A DNA stretch of 64,000 bases from Polyangiaceae bacterium (GTDB lineage Bacteria > Myxococcota_A > Polyangia > Polyangiales > Polyangiaceae). How positions within the stretch are numbered: position 1 is the stretch's first letter; every line of letters starts with the position of its first letter. The position numbers were made by a program, and so were the translations under genes. The stretch is from NCBI GenBank assembly GCA_025936115.1, contig JAICTZ010000016.1, positions 62,001 through 126,000 on the forward strand, given 5' to 3'. Below the pieces are notes generated by a model. It worked only from the letters and a program-made list of their open reading frames with translations. It was not told where the DNA came from and did no database searches. Of this stretch, positions 24,384-34,732 are shown in pieces.

Positions 24384-26897
24384 GTGACTGCCATTCGCTT
24401 GCTCTTAGTGCGCCGCGTGCTGTTCGTGGCGCTGGCGAGCCTGATTCTCGCGCTTGCTTGTTCGACTCCGATCTATCACTTCATCACGCCGATCGCGCAC
24501 TGCACGAACAAGCAGGTCGACGCGGACCTCGGGGAGACCGACATCGACTGTGGTGGCGATTGTCCCGGTTGCGGCCTCGGGAAGGCGTGCACGGAGCCGA
24601 GCGATTGCTCTGCGGGACAGTGCCTCGGCGGCTTGTGTCTCATGCAGGGCTGCGACAACGGCGTGCAGGACGGCGCCGAGACCGGCGTCGATTGCGGCGG
24701 CGGTTGCCAAGGCTGTCACGACGGCGACCCCTGCACGACCGGCACCGATTGCGAGAACCACGTTTGTAACCCAGACGGGCACTGCGCGAGCCCGGCGTGC
24801 GACGACCACGTGCTCAACGGTGACGAGGCCGCCAGGGACTGCGGCGGCACGATGTGTGACGGTTGCCCCGCTGGCTCCACGTGCACGCAGGCTTCCGACT
24901 GTCTGAGTGGAGTCTGCGACAGCACCTGCACGCTCGTTTGCGCGCGTGGCACCGAGGACTGCGACGGCGAGCAGGACAACGGCTGTGAAACGAACGTGTT
25001 CACGTCCGAACAGAACTGCGGCAGTTGTGGACACAAGTGCGTGCTCGCCAATGCGAACGCGAGCTGTACCGGAGGTGAATGTCAGATCGAGGGCTGCCTC
25101 GCGCCGTTCGAGGGGTGCAACACCGACGAGTCGGACGGCTGCGAGACCAACCTCAGCACCGACGCCATGAACTGCGGCGGCTGCGGCCTCGAGTGCCCGG
25201 CCATCAACGGCGCGCCCTCGTGCGTGAGCGGGACGTGCCGCGTCGAATGCAAAGACAATTTCGACGACTGCGACAGCGACGCCACGAACGGCTGCGAAAC
25301 GTCGCTGAACGACGTGAAAAACTGCGGCAAATGCGGCAATACCTGTCCCGATGTCGATGGCCAGCAAGCCTACTGCCGAAACGGCGAGTGCGGCTCCACC
25401 GTGTGCAAAGCGAACTTCGGCGACTGTGACGGCGATTCCGTCTGCGAGACGGATCTGAGCCAAGACCCCGACAATTGCGGCCGCTGCGGCGCGCTCTGTT
25501 CGGTCGTTCACGGCAGCGCCGGCTGCGACAACGGACAGTGCGTCGTCGCGACTTGCGACAAGGGCTTCGACAACTGCAACACGGGCGACACGGGCGCCGG
25601 TTACAGCGACGGCTGCGAAGCGAACCTCAACGAGAACCCCGACCACTGCGGCGCCTGCGACAACCAGTGCCAGACGAAGAACGGCAGCGGGACGTGCGAC
25701 AAGGGCAGCTGCGCCATCGTGTCCTGCAACTCCGGTTACAAGGATTGCGACATGAAAGCGTCGAACGGTTGTGAAGTGAACACCACGACCGATCCGGGCA
25801 ACTGCGGCGGCTGCGGCAACGCCTGTGACGCGCCGAACGCCGTATCCGGTTGCGAAAAGTCGAGCTGCACCATCGCCTCGTGTGAAGGACAATTCCGTCA
25901 CTGCGTCGACGGCGCCGACGGCTGCGAAACCGACACCTCGAGCAGCATCCAGCATTGCGGGAGCTGCACCGGCACGTGTTCGAAAGCGGGCGCGACGTCC
26001 GCGAGCTGCACGAACGGGGCCTGCGACGCGCCCGTTTGCGACTCGAGCCATCTGAACTGCGACGGCAACAACGCCAACGGCTGCGAAACCGATCTCACCC
26101 TGGCGGCCAACTGCGGCGCCTGCGGCAACGCGTGCGGGGCGTCGGCCAGCTGCATCAGCGTGAGCGGCACGTACCGCTGCCAGGCGACCATCACCTACCA
26201 GAACGACATCGAGGGCGCCGTCAGCGGGACCACGCTGAGCCTCGCACACACGCTCAAGGCAGCGTCGAACCGGCTCGTGCTCGCCGCCATCGTCGTGGAA
26301 AGCACGCAGAGCGCCGGGGTCAACGGCGCGCGTCCGACGGCCGTGAACTACGGCAGCGTGCCGATGACCGCCGGCCCGTTCCAGACGGGCGACGTGGGCG
26401 CCGTCACGTACGATAACCCCTATCTCTATCTCTATTATCTCACCGATACGGGCACGAACCGGCTGCCCTCGAGCGGGCAGACGCTGACGGTGACCGGCGC
26501 GTCGGGCAAGGTGGTCCAGATCGCGGCGAACGTCATCGAGCTTGCCGGCGTCAATCAGACCGCGCCGCTGATCGCCGGAACCGGCAAGACCCTGATCAAC
26601 ACGGGCGGGGCTTGCGTGGCCACGAGCGCGGTCTCGACGACGCTCGGGGGTTCGGCGCTCTACGTAGTTTCCGCGGCCCACTATTCGGGGACGGCCACGG
26701 TGACGGGCTCACAGCTCTTGACCCCGCCTGCATGGGATGCCGGTCAATTGCCGAATCAGATGCGAATTTACGCCACGTTCGGCGGCACCGACACGACGAG
26801 CCTCGCGCCCGGGACTTACACCGTCGGATTTACCTGGCAGTGGTGTAATCCGGCCGTGAATCTGCCCGTCGGTATCGTCCCCTACCGGCAACAGTGA
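24384..26897 (+). CDS. Cys-repeat lipoprotein with C-terminal beta-sandwich domain (short paralogue)
   Basis: An 837-residue protein from the GTG at 24384, lipobox ALAC. First come repeats of the type DCGG-C-GC-G-C (about 40-180), then about eight ~45-residue repeats with the core DCD--NGCETNL, NCGxCG and a trailing C--G-C. Residues from about 595 form a Cys-poor domain (ITYQNDIEGAVSG onward) containing SNRLVLAAIVVEST and ending in GIVPYRQQ. The same domain closes the 28181 protein. It resembles beta-sandwich modules with SNRLLVVGV-like strands in secreted proteins. A surface-exposed, disulfide-rich stalk with an adhesive tip is my inference. Confidence 0.85.
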   Translation: MTAIRLLLVRRVLFVALASLILALACSTPIYHFITPIAHCTNKQVDADLGETDIDCGGDCPGCGLGKACTEPSDCSAGQCLGGLCLMQGCDNGVQDGAETGVDCGGGCQGCHDGDPCTTGTDCENHVCNPDGHCASPACDDHVLNGDEAARDCGGTMCDGCPAGSTCTQASDCLSGVCDSTCTLVCARGTEDCDGEQDNGCETNVFTSEQNCGSCGHKCVLANANASCTGGECQIEGCLAPFEGCNTDESDGCETNLSTDAMNCGGCGLECPAINGAPSCVSGTCRVECKDNFDDCDSDATNGCETSLNDVKNCGKCGNTCPDVDGQQAYCRNGECGSTVCKANFGDCDGDSVCETDLSQDPDNCGRCGALCSVVHGSAGCDNGQCVVATCDKGFDNCNTGDTGAGYSDGCEANLNENPDHCGACDNQCQTKNGSGTCDKGSCAIVSCNSGYKDCDMKASNGCEVNTTTDPGNCGGCGNACDAPNAVSGCEKSSCTIASCEGQFRHCVDGADGCETDTSSSIQHCGSCTGTCSKAGATSASCTNGACDAPVCDSSHLNCDGNNANGCETDLTLAANCGACGNACGASASCISVSGTYRCQATITYQNDIEGAVSGTTLSLAHTLKAASNRLVLAAIVVESTQSAGVNGARPTAVNYGSVPMTAGPFQTGDVGAVTYDNPYLYLYYLTDTGTNRLPSSGQTLTVTGASGKVVQIAANVIELAGVNQTAPLIAGTGKTLINTGGACVATSAVSTTLGGSALYVVSAAHYSGTATVTGSQLLTPPAWDAGQLPNQMRIYATFGGTDTTSLAPGTYTVGFTWQWCNPAVNLPVGIVPYRQQ

Positions 26898-27029
26898 GCA
26901 GCCGAGAGCGCGAAGCGGCTGGGCACGCTTCGTACGCGCTCGCGCGGGTCCGGCAAGGCACGATAGTTCGGGACCTCTCGCCAAAAGGGTCGCGCTCTGG
27001 GCTATGCTGAGAAAACGACTCTCGCGCTC

Positions 27030-28028
27030 ATGACGTTCAGGCGTTTCGCACCTCTGTTCTTTGCCTTCGCCACGACGACCGCCCTCGCCACCGCGTCGCG
27101 TCCTGCGCGCGCCGATGCGCCGTCGGCGGCCGATCTGAGGAAAGCGCGCTCGCAATTTCAGCGGGGAATCGAGCTCGAACAGGCGAGCAACTGGTCGGAA
27201 GCGCTGCAGCAGTTCCGTGAGGTCGGCGCGGTCCGCATGACCCCGCAGGTGCGGTTTCACATCGCCTATTGCGAGGAGCAACTCGGTCGGCTCGTCACGG
27301 CGCTCGGCGGCTATGAGCTCGCGCTGGGCGAGGCCGACCAGGTCGGGCCCGATTTCAAGCGCGAGGTCGACACCGCGATCACCGGCCTCAGAGCCCGCAT
27401 TCCCAAGCTCGTGATCGACCGCGGAACCAACGCCGAAGCCGCGCTCGTGCAGCTCGACGGCGTCGATCTCGGCGGCAGCTCGGTAGGAGTCGAAGTGCCG
27501 CTCGATCCAGGCCCGCACACCGTGACGGCGAACGCGCCCGGCTACCTGCAGTTTACGACGACCGCGGAGCTCAAAGAGCGCGAGATCACGCACGTGACGC
27601 TCGACTTGACGCCGGAACCCGAGCCCGCCGCGGAAGAAAAGCCGCCCGTGAAAGAGGTCATCGTCGTGGCGCCGCCGCCAGGGCCGAACCGCACCATTCC
27701 CTACGTGGTGGGAGGTGTGGGCATCGCGACACTCGCGACCTCGGGCGTCCTTTTCGCGCTGCGTCAGTCGAATTACGCCGAGCTCAAGCGCGCATGCCCC
27801 GATCCGAACGCGTGCCCGGAGTCGAATCGCGACACGTATAACCGCGTGAAAACATACAGCGTCGTGACACCGGTCGTCGCTCTCGTCGGCGTCGCCGCGA
27901 TCGGCGCCGCGACGTTGCTCATCGTGTTCGAGAAGAAGCCGAAGACCGAGCCAGAGAAGAGTGGGCTGTTCGTGAGGCCCGCTGCGCCCGGCACACTCGC
28001 GGGCGTGTCGGTCGACTATCGCTTCTAG
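27030..28028 (+). CDS. Exported TPR-PEGA protein with C-terminal membrane helices
   Basis: A 332-residue protein. Signal peptide (about 1-29), TPR-like helices (about 30-125: SQFQRGIELEQASNWSEALQ and YCEEQLGRLVTALGGYELAL), then a PEGA-type beta domain (about 128-195: VQLDGVDLGGSSVGVEVPL and PGPHTVTANAPGY). A Pro/Glu linker follows, then hydrophobic helices at about 224-243 and 280-300, and a beta-rich end (SGLFVRPAAPGTLAGVSVDY). This domain order is frequent in Myxococcota. PEGA domains are thought to bind surface or cell-wall ligands. It lies between the two Cys-repeat lipoprotein genes. Confidence 0.85.
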   Translation: MTFRRFAPLFFAFATTTALATASRPARADAPSAADLRKARSQFQRGIELEQASNWSEALQQFREVGAVRMTPQVRFHIAYCEEQLGRLVTALGGYELALGEADQVGPDFKREVDTAITGLRARIPKLVIDRGTNAEAALVQLDGVDLGGSSVGVEVPLDPGPHTVTANAPGYLQFTTTAELKEREITHVTLDLTPEPEPAAEEKPPVKEVIVVAPPPGPNRTIPYVVGGVGIATLATSGVLFALRQSNYAELKRACPDPNACPESNRDTYNRVKTYSVVTPVVALVGVAAIGAATLLIVFEKKPKTEPEKSGLFVRPAAPGTLAGVSVDYRF

Positions 28029-28180
28029 CCTGGTCTTCCAAGATCGCCCAAGTCGAGTCTCGCGCGGCGCTGCGCCTGACTTCGGCGCGCGGAAAATTTC
28101 GCTGGGACGACGATTTAGCCGAGACGACGAGCGCTACGTGTCCGCCCTTTGGCGAGGAGCGCTCGACTCGAGTCCAGTGA

Positions 28181-31100
28181 ATGAACGAAAAGCGTCGCGA
28201 GGCTGGTAGAGTGAGCAACTTGAAGCTCGCCGATCTTCGTTACCTTGCGCTTGCGTCCCGAGCTGCCCGCCAGAGTGGCCGCCGCTGTTGGAGCGCGTCG
28301 CTTCGGCTGAGCTTCGGTGCGCTCATCGCGCTGGTGCTGCTCTTTGCCTGTACGCCCGACTACCACTTCGTACCGGACGAGCCGAAGTCGCCGCCGATGA
28401 TGGGGGAAGCCGGAAACGGCCCCGTGGAGTCGCCGCCGTCGACGCCGACCGCGTGCACGAGCGACGACGACTGCGCGAGCCTCGAGAGCACGGCGGTTTG
28501 TGAGTCAGAGGCTGGTTACTGCGTCGAATGTGACCCCGCGCGCGAAGCCGAGCTCCACCGTTGCGGCGAGGGGACATTCTGTTCCGCGGGCGGTCACTGC
28601 CAGCTCGGATGCACCAACGACGCGGATTGTCGCGGCATCACCTGCGACACCACGCGCGGCCTGTGCATCAACTGCACGCTCGACACCGACTGCACGCCGG
28701 GCACGACGTGTCAGAACGCCGTGTGCACCCCGGCGTGCGCCGGCAACGCCAATTGTCCCTACGGTTGGCTTTGCTGCGACAGCAGCTGCAAAAATCCCGA
28801 GACCGACGTGACGAGCTGCGGCAGCTGCGGTACGGCGTGCGACCCTGGCGGGGCCTGCTGGAACGGCGTGTGCGGAGAAGGTCCCTGCGCGCCCGGCAGC
28901 GCCGAATGCGACGGCGACGCGTCGAACGGCTGCGAAACGCCCGTCACGGACGACCCAAAAAACTGCGGCAAATGCCGGCAGACCTGCGCCTCGAACTTCT
29001 GCGCCGGCGGCGCGTGCACGACCATGGGCTGCGAGAGCGGCACCGCCGACTGCAACGCGCGCGAGGACGACCAGTGCGAGACGGACCTCGGCGACGTGAA
29101 CAATTGTCTGATGTGCCGTCACAAGTGCAGCGACAACCACGGCACTCCCGCCTGCGGCGCGGACGGCTGCAGCATCGCGTGCGACGACGGCTTCGACGAC
29201 TGCGACGCCGACGGCGCGAACGGCTGCGAGATCAACTTGCAGACGGAGATCGACCACTGCGGCGCGTGCGATACCGCGTGCTCGAACGATCACGGCAAGA
29301 CCGCGTGCAAGGACGGAGTGTGCGCGCCGAGCTGTGCGACGGGCTACGCGGACTGCGACGGTGATGCGTCGAACGGCTGCGAAACCGACACCGACACGGC
29401 GCTCGGCCACTGCGGCGCTTGCGGCCAGAAGTGCATGCCTGCGAACGGGAGCGGCGCTTGCACGGACGGCGTCTGCAAAGTCACGTGCAAGTCCGGCTTC
29501 GAGGACTGCGACGGCGACGCCAAAAACGGCTGCGAAGCCAACCTGAGCGCGCCCGAGACGTGCGGCAGCTGCGACAACCACTGTTCGGCGAACGGCGGTA
29601 AGGCGACGTGCGATCCCGCGACGAGCGCGTGCAGTATCAAGTGCGACCTGAACCACGCCGACTGCGTCAACGGCCTCGCCGACGGCTGCGAAACGGACAT
29701 CACCGTCAGCGTTTCGAACTGCGGCGGCTGCGGCAACGTGTGCACGTCGGCCGTGGGCACGGCCGCGTGCTCGGACTCCACGTGCGGAGTGAGCGACTGC
29801 ACGCTGCCGAACGCCGAGTGCGTGCCGAACGACGGCAAGAAGTGCGAAACGAACGTCTCGAACGACACGCAAAACTGCGGCGGCTGCGGCATGGCCTGCT
29901 ACTACAAGAACGGCAAGGGCAGCTGCGCCGCCTCCAAGTGCGAGCTCGTCTCGTGCGACGACGGGTTCGCCGATTGCAACGCCGTGGAGACGGACGGCTG
30001 CGAAATCGCGCTCGGCACGACCGCCAATTGCCGTCAATGCGGCGAGAGCTGCACGAACGCCCATGGCACGAACGCGTGCACGACGAACGGCTGCCAGCCC
30101 GTGTGCGCCTCGGGCTTCGGTGACTGCGACGGTAACAAGAACAACGGCTGCGAAACGCAGCTCAACACGCTGACCGATTGCGCCGCTTGCGGCCGTGCGT
30201 GCAACAAGGCGCACGGCACGCCGACGTGCGCGTCCGGCAGCTGCCAGATCGCGTCGTGCAACAGCGGCTGGGACGACTGCAGCTCGAACGAGGGGAGCGC
30301 GAACGACGGCTGCGAGACGCAACTGAACACGCTCACGAACTGCAACGGCTGCGGCGTCGCGTGCAATCTCGCGCACGGCACCGCCTCGTGCGGCACGGGA
30401 CAATGCGTGCTCACGGGCTGCAGCGCGGGCTACGCCGACTGTTCGAGCCAGGCGGGGTGCGAGACGCAGCTCGGCACGAGCTCGAACTGCGCGGCCTGCG
30501 GCGACGGGTGCGCGAACACGCACGGCACGACCTCGTGCGCGGGCACGTCGCCGAATTTTGCGTGCAGTCCGAGCTGCGCGAGCGGGTACAAGAGCTGCGA
30601 CGGCAACGCCGGCAACGGTTGCGAGACGGATCTGCACACGCTGACGAACTGCGGCGATTGCGGCGTGACGTGCAATCTGCCGAACGCGACTTCCTCCTGT
30701 GCGACCGGCACCTGCAGCGTCTCGGCGTGCAGCGCGGGGTTTTTGGATTGCACGAGCCAGGCGGGCTGTGAAACCACGAAAGGCACGACCTCGAATTGCC
30801 GCAGCTGCGGCGAGTCGTGCACCAACGCGCACGGCACGGCGGCGTGCAACACGACGAGCGGTTGCACTTTTACCTGCAGCGGAGCGGACTTCGGCAACTG
30901 CGATTCCAACCCGAACAACGGCTGCGAGACGAGCCTCACGAGCCTCACGGACTGCCACACCTGCAACACGCCGTGCGACATCGCGGGCTCGAGCGAGTCG
31001 TGCAGCACCGGCGCCTGTCTCGCGACGACGTGCACGGCCGGCTTCGACGACTGCGACTCGAACGGCAGCTGCGAAACGGCCCTCAATACCGTCACGAACT

Positions 31101-32986
31101 GCAATGCCTGCGGCCATACCTGCAGCGCGCAGAACGGCACGACGACCTGCACGGGGTCGGCCGGCAGCTACGTTTGCACGCCGAGCTGCAGCGCCGGATT
31201 CAAGAGCTGCGACGGTAACCCCGATAACGGCTGCGAGCGCAGCGTCACGACGCTGACCGATTGCGGCAACTGCAACGTGGCTTGCTCGTTCCCGAACGCT
31301 TCGGCGTCGTGCGCGACCGGCACGTGCACGTTCGGCAGCTGCACGGCGGGCTTCGTCAACTGCGACGGCAACGCGTCGAACGGCTGCGAGGTGCAGCTCG
31401 GCACGATCTCCAATTGTGCTGCCTGCGGCAACGCTTGCACCAACGGCCACGGCAAGAACGGCTGCGCCGGGAGCCCGGGCAACTACGACTGCGCGCCGAC
31501 GTGCGACGCCGGCTACGCGAGCTGCGACGCGAACCCCGATAACGGCTGCGAAACGCCGCTCAACACGCTCACCGATTGCGGCGGCTGCGGCGTGCCGTGC
31601 AGCGCGCCGCACGGCAGCGCCTCCTGCACGTCGGGCGCCTGCGTGCTCACCGGCTGCAGCGCCGGCTTTGCCGACTGCAACGCGAGCGCCGGTTGCGAGA
31701 CGCAGCTCGGCACGAGCAGCAACTGCGCCTCCTGCGGCGACGCTTGCGTCGCGCAGAACGGCACCAACACGTGCACGGGGTCGCTCGGTTCGTACGTTTG
31801 CTCGCCGTCGTGCAACGCCGGCTTCAAGAGCTGCGACTCGAACCCCGACAACGGCTGCGAGCGCAACATCCGCACGCTCACCGATTGCGGTGACTGCAAC
31901 ACGCCGTGCTCGCTGCCGAACGCGACGGCGTCGTGTGCGAGCGGCACCTGCACGTTCGCGAGCTGCAGCGCGGGCTTCGCCAGCTGTGACGGCAGCACGG
32001 CGAACGGCTGCGAGACGCCGCTCGGCACGCCCACGAACTGCTCGACGTGCGGCGACGTGTGCTCGAATTCGCACGGCACCACGTCGTGCAACGCGAGCAG
32101 CAAGGTCTGCGCGCCGGTCTGCACGGGTGGTTTCGGAGACTGCGACGGCAACCCGAGCAACGGCTGTGAGGCGGATCTCACGACGGCGAGCGCTTGCGGC
32201 GCCTGCGGCAACGTGTGCAACGGCGCCACGCAGGACTGCGTGAACAGCGGTGGCAGCTACAAGTGCCAGGCGCGCGTCAGCTACGTGAATGACGTCGAAG
32301 GCAGCGCCAACAGCACGACGCTCGATCTTTCGCACACGTTGAACTCCGGCTCGAACCGGTTCGTGCTCGCCGCCATCATCACCGAGAGCACGAACACGGC
32401 GGGCGTCGACGGCGCCCGCCCCACGGCCGTGACCTACGGCGGCGTTACGATGACGCAGAGCGGTTCCTGGTCGAGCGACGTGGGCACGACCGGCTTCGAC
32501 AACCCCTACATCTATTACTATTACCTGACCGACGCCGGCACCGCCCGTCTGCCGTCCTCGGGCGCGCAAACGCTGCACGTGACGGGCACCTCCAACAAAG
32601 TCGTGATGATCGGCGCGAACGTGACGGAATTCACGGGCGTCAATCAGACCGCGCCCATCGTGCTCGGGACGGGCAAGAGCCTTTCGAATCCGGGCTCGAC
32701 CTGCGTCGCGACGAGCCCCGTGACGACCACACTCACGGGCACCGCGCTCTTCGTGCTCTCGACGGCGCACTTTGCCGGCACGGCCACCGTCACCGGTTCG
32801 CAGCTGCAGTCTACGCCCACGTGGGCCGCGCAAATCGGCACGAACCAAGTGCGCGCCTACGCCACGTACGGCGGTACCAACTCGACCGTCCTCGCGCCCG
32901 GCACCTACACCATCGGATTCACGTACCAGTGGTGCAGCCCCGGGGCCGATCTGCCGCTCGGGATCGTGCCGTATCGTCAACCTTAG
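28181..32986 (+). CDS. Giant Cys-repeat lipoprotein with C-terminal beta-sandwich domain (long paralogue)
   Basis: A 1601-residue protein with a long N-region and lipobox LFAC (about residue 59). After a short Cys-rich head it carries about 22 repeats of ~45-55 residues with core FxDCDGNxxNGCET, a Leu-containing strand, NCxxCG and HGTxxC. The last ~240 residues (from RVSYVNDVEGSANS, with SNRFVLAAIITEST and the end GIVPYRQP) are closely similar to the end of the 24384 protein. The repeat type is widespread in myxobacterial surface proteins. No enzyme motif is present; a stiff, disulfide-bonded surface fibre is the likely role. The opposite strand is also open over nearly the whole length, an artefact of base composition. 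Confidence 0.87.
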   Translation: MNEKRREAGRVSNLKLADLRYLALASRAARQSGRRCWSASLRLSFGALIALVLLFACTPDYHFVPDEPKSPPMMGEAGNGPVESPPSTPTACTSDDDCASLESTAVCESEAGYCVECDPAREAELHRCGEGTFCSAGGHCQLGCTNDADCRGITCDTTRGLCINCTLDTDCTPGTTCQNAVCTPACAGNANCPYGWLCCDSSCKNPETDVTSCGSCGTACDPGGACWNGVCGEGPCAPGSAECDGDASNGCETPVTDDPKNCGKCRQTCASNFCAGGACTTMGCESGTADCNAREDDQCETDLGDVNNCLMCRHKCSDNHGTPACGADGCSIACDDGFDDCDADGANGCEINLQTEIDHCGACDTACSNDHGKTACKDGVCAPSCATGYADCDGDASNGCETDTDTALGHCGACGQKCMPANGSGACTDGVCKVTCKSGFEDCDGDAKNGCEANLSAPETCGSCDNHCSANGGKATCDPATSACSIKCDLNHADCVNGLADGCETDITVSVSNCGGCGNVCTSAVGTAACSDSTCGVSDCTLPNAECVPNDGKKCETNVSNDTQNCGGCGMACYYKNGKGSCAASKCELVSCDDGFADCNAVETDGCEIALGTTANCRQCGESCTNAHGTNACTTNGCQPVCASGFGDCDGNKNNGCETQLNTLTDCAACGRACNKAHGTPTCASGSCQIASCNSGWDDCSSNEGSANDGCETQLNTLTNCNGCGVACNLAHGTASCGTGQCVLTGCSAGYADCSSQAGCETQLGTSSNCAACGDGCANTHGTTSCAGTSPNFACSPSCASGYKSCDGNAGNGCETDLHTLTNCGDCGVTCNLPNATSSCATGTCSVSACSAGFLDCTSQAGCETTKGTTSNCRSCGESCTNAHGTAACNTTSGCTFTCSGADFGNCDSNPNNGCETSLTSLTDCHTCNTPCDIAGSSESCSTGACLATTCTAGFDDCDSNGSCETALNTVTNCNACGHTCSAQNGTTTCTGSAGSYVCTPSCSAGFKSCDGNPDNGCERSVTTLTDCGNCNVACSFPNASASCATGTCTFGSCTAGFVNCDGNASNGCEVQLGTISNCAACGNACTNGHGKNGCAGSPGNYDCAPTCDAGYASCDANPDNGCETPLNTLTDCGGCGVPCSAPHGSASCTSGACVLTGCSAGFADCNASAGCETQLGTSSNCASCGDACVAQNGTNTCTGSLGSYVCSPSCNAGFKSCDSNPDNGCERNIRTLTDCGDCNTPCSLPNATASCASGTCTFASCSAGFASCDGSTANGCETPLGTPTNCSTCGDVCSNSHGTTSCNASSKVCAPVCTGGFGDCDGNPSNGCEADLTTASACGACGNVCNGATQDCVNSGGSYKCQARVSYVNDVEGSANSTTLDLSHTLNSGSNRFVLAAIITESTNTAGVDGARPTAVTYGGVTMTQSGSWSSDVGTTGFDNPYIYYYYLTDAGTARLPSSGAQTLHVTGTSNKVVMIGANVTEFTGVNQTAPIVLGTGKSLSNPGSTCVATSPVTTTLTGTALFVLSTAHFAGTATVTGSQLQSTPTWAAQIGTNQVRAYATYGGTNSTVLAPGTYTIGFTYQWCSPGADLPLGIVPYRQP

Positions 32987-33067
32987 CGTTCGGGCCTGCT
33001 CCACGCAGGGTCTCAGCGGCGCCGTCGGACTCGCCGCTGTCGCCCCGCAGGGCGTCGATGCCGAGGT

Positions 33068-34585
33068 TCAGAAACCCGGATCCTGGCGCCAGGGTGCCGG
33101 CTTGTGACGGGGAGGGGTCGTCGTGGTCGTCGCCGGCGTTACGGGCGATCCGCGACCCGTCGTCCTCGGCGGGCGCGTGTTCGGCGTTGCCGTCGCGCTC
33201 ACGGACGCGACAGGGGGCGCGGCGCTCGCCGTAGCGCTCGTTTCGGGCGGCAGCTTGTCGAGCTCGACGCGCGGCGCGGGCGTCTCGGTCACGGTAGGAG
33301 CGGCGGCCGGCACGGCGGCTGGTGCCGGCGGCTCAGTGTGCGCGCGGCGCGTCAACGCGAATGCGCCGCCACCAATGACGATACCGAGCAGCACGAGCGC
33401 GACGCTGAGACGGCCGCGCTGAAACGCGGTGGGCCGCAGCAGGTGCGGCGACGTGGGCATGTCTTGGCTCGTGCGTGAGAGCCCGACGGCCGAGAGGCTG
33501 CTCACGCTCGAGCTGCCCGAGCCGGTCAGTCCTTCGAGCGCCGACGCGCCGGGCACGATGGACGCGCGATCGGCACGCCGCAAAGCCTCTGCCAGCGCGG
33601 CTTTTTGCTGCTCGTGCTGGGCACCGAGCAGCCCTTTGATGAACTCCCCGACGCGCTCGCCGCCGTGCGCGCGTTCTCCGTCGGGCAGCGTCTGCTCGAG
33701 CGCGCGCGCGAACTCGAGCGAAGACGAGTAGCGCTTGTCCGGATCCTTCGCGATGGCCTTGAGCAACACCGCTTCGAGCTCCGGCGGGTAGCTCATGAAG
33801 CGGCTCGGCGCAGGCGCGGGCTCGGGCGCGGAGATCGCGAACAAAGTCGCGCCCTCCGATTCGCGACGGAACGGATGCTTGCCGGTCGTTACGGCGTACA
33901 GGACGACGCCGAGCGCGAACACGTCGGCGCGACGATCGAGTGGGTCGCCGCGGATCTGCTCGGGCGCCATGTAACTGATCTTGCCCTTGAGCTGTCCGGC
34001 ACGTGTCGCGCCGTCGCCGAGGGCCGTCGCCTTGGCGAGGCCGAAGTCCACCATCTTGGTGAGGCCGTCGTAGCCGACCAGGATGTTTTGCGGGGAAACG
34101 TCGCGGTGAACGAGCCCAATGTAGGCGCCGTGATCGTCCTTGAGCTCGTGGGCTGCATGCAAGCCCTCGGCCGCGTGCGTGAGGATGTGAGCCGCGACGG
34201 GGAGCGGAATGCCCGACGCGCCCTTGGCCGCTTTCATCACCTGGTTGAGGGGCACACCGTCGAGCCACTCCATGGCGATGAAGAGCACGCCGCTGATCTC
34301 GCCCAGGTCGAGCACCTCGACGACGTTTGGATGATGAATGCGCGACGCGAGCGAAGCCTCGTCGAGGAACATCCGCTCGAACTGCGGATCTTCACTCAGC
34401 TTCGGCAGCATGGTCTTGACGGCGACGATTTTCTGAAAGCCGCGCGAACCCTTGAGCCGCGCGGCCCAGACCATCGCCATCCCGCCGGCCGCTACGGGCA
34501 ACAGCAGTTCGTAACGGCCGAGTACGTCGCCCGGGCCAACGACCCGAGTGCCGAACGACTCATCGTGCTGCGGAACCGTGGTCAC
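33068..34585 (-). CDS. Membrane-anchored Ser/Thr protein kinase
   Basis: A 505-residue protein. Complete Hanks-type kinase domain (about 20-300): Gly loop AAGGMAMVW, Lys57 in VAVKTML, catalytic Asp162 in HRDVSPQN, DFG (180-182), and YMAPEQIRGDPLDRRADVFA. HRDVSPQN is the form common in myxobacterial kinases. A linker of about 95 residues leads to one membrane helix (about 395-415, VALVLLGIVIGGGAFAL) and a ~90-residue Pro/Thr/Ala-rich extracytoplasmic tail with no folded sensor domain. It could signal with the PPP phosphatase encoded 147 bp upstream on the same strand, which is speculative. Confidence 0.92.
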   Translation of the reverse strand: MTTVPQHDESFGTRVVGPGDVLGRYELLLPVAAGGMAMVWAARLKGSRGFQKIVAVKTMLPKLSEDPQFERMFLDEASLASRIHHPNVVEVLDLGEISGVLFIAMEWLDGVPLNQVMKAAKGASGIPLPVAAHILTHAAEGLHAAHELKDDHGAYIGLVHRDVSPQNILVGYDGLTKMVDFGLAKATALGDGATRAGQLKGKISYMAPEQIRGDPLDRRADVFALGVVLYAVTTGKHPFRRESEGATLFAISAPEPAPAPSRFMSYPPELEAVLLKAIAKDPDKRYSSSLEFARALEQTLPDGERAHGGERVGEFIKGLLGAQHEQQKAALAEALRRADRASIVPGASALEGLTGSGSSSVSSLSAVGLSRTSQDMPTSPHLLRPTAFQRGRLSVALVLLGIVIGGGAFALTRRAHTEPPAPAAVPAAAPTVTETPAPRVELDKLPPETSATASAAPPVASVSATATPNTRPPRTTGRGSPVTPATTTTTPPRHKPAPWRQDPGF

Positions 34586-34732
34586 GCCTTCCTCGGAACT
34601 ATCCCAGAACCCGGCGCCCGCTCAAGCTCGGCGCCCCACGCGTTCTGCCTCGCCTCTGGCGCGGGTTCCAGCGCGACGAGAAATCCAAGGGAAAGCAGCC
34701 GTTTGATGCGCGGGTGCCCGCAGTACTCGTGG

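Noticed and set aside
28505..33004. 1499-residue open frame on the minus strand
   Set aside because: Antisense shadow of the giant Cys-repeat gene; its apparent repeats mirror the repeats of the real gene.
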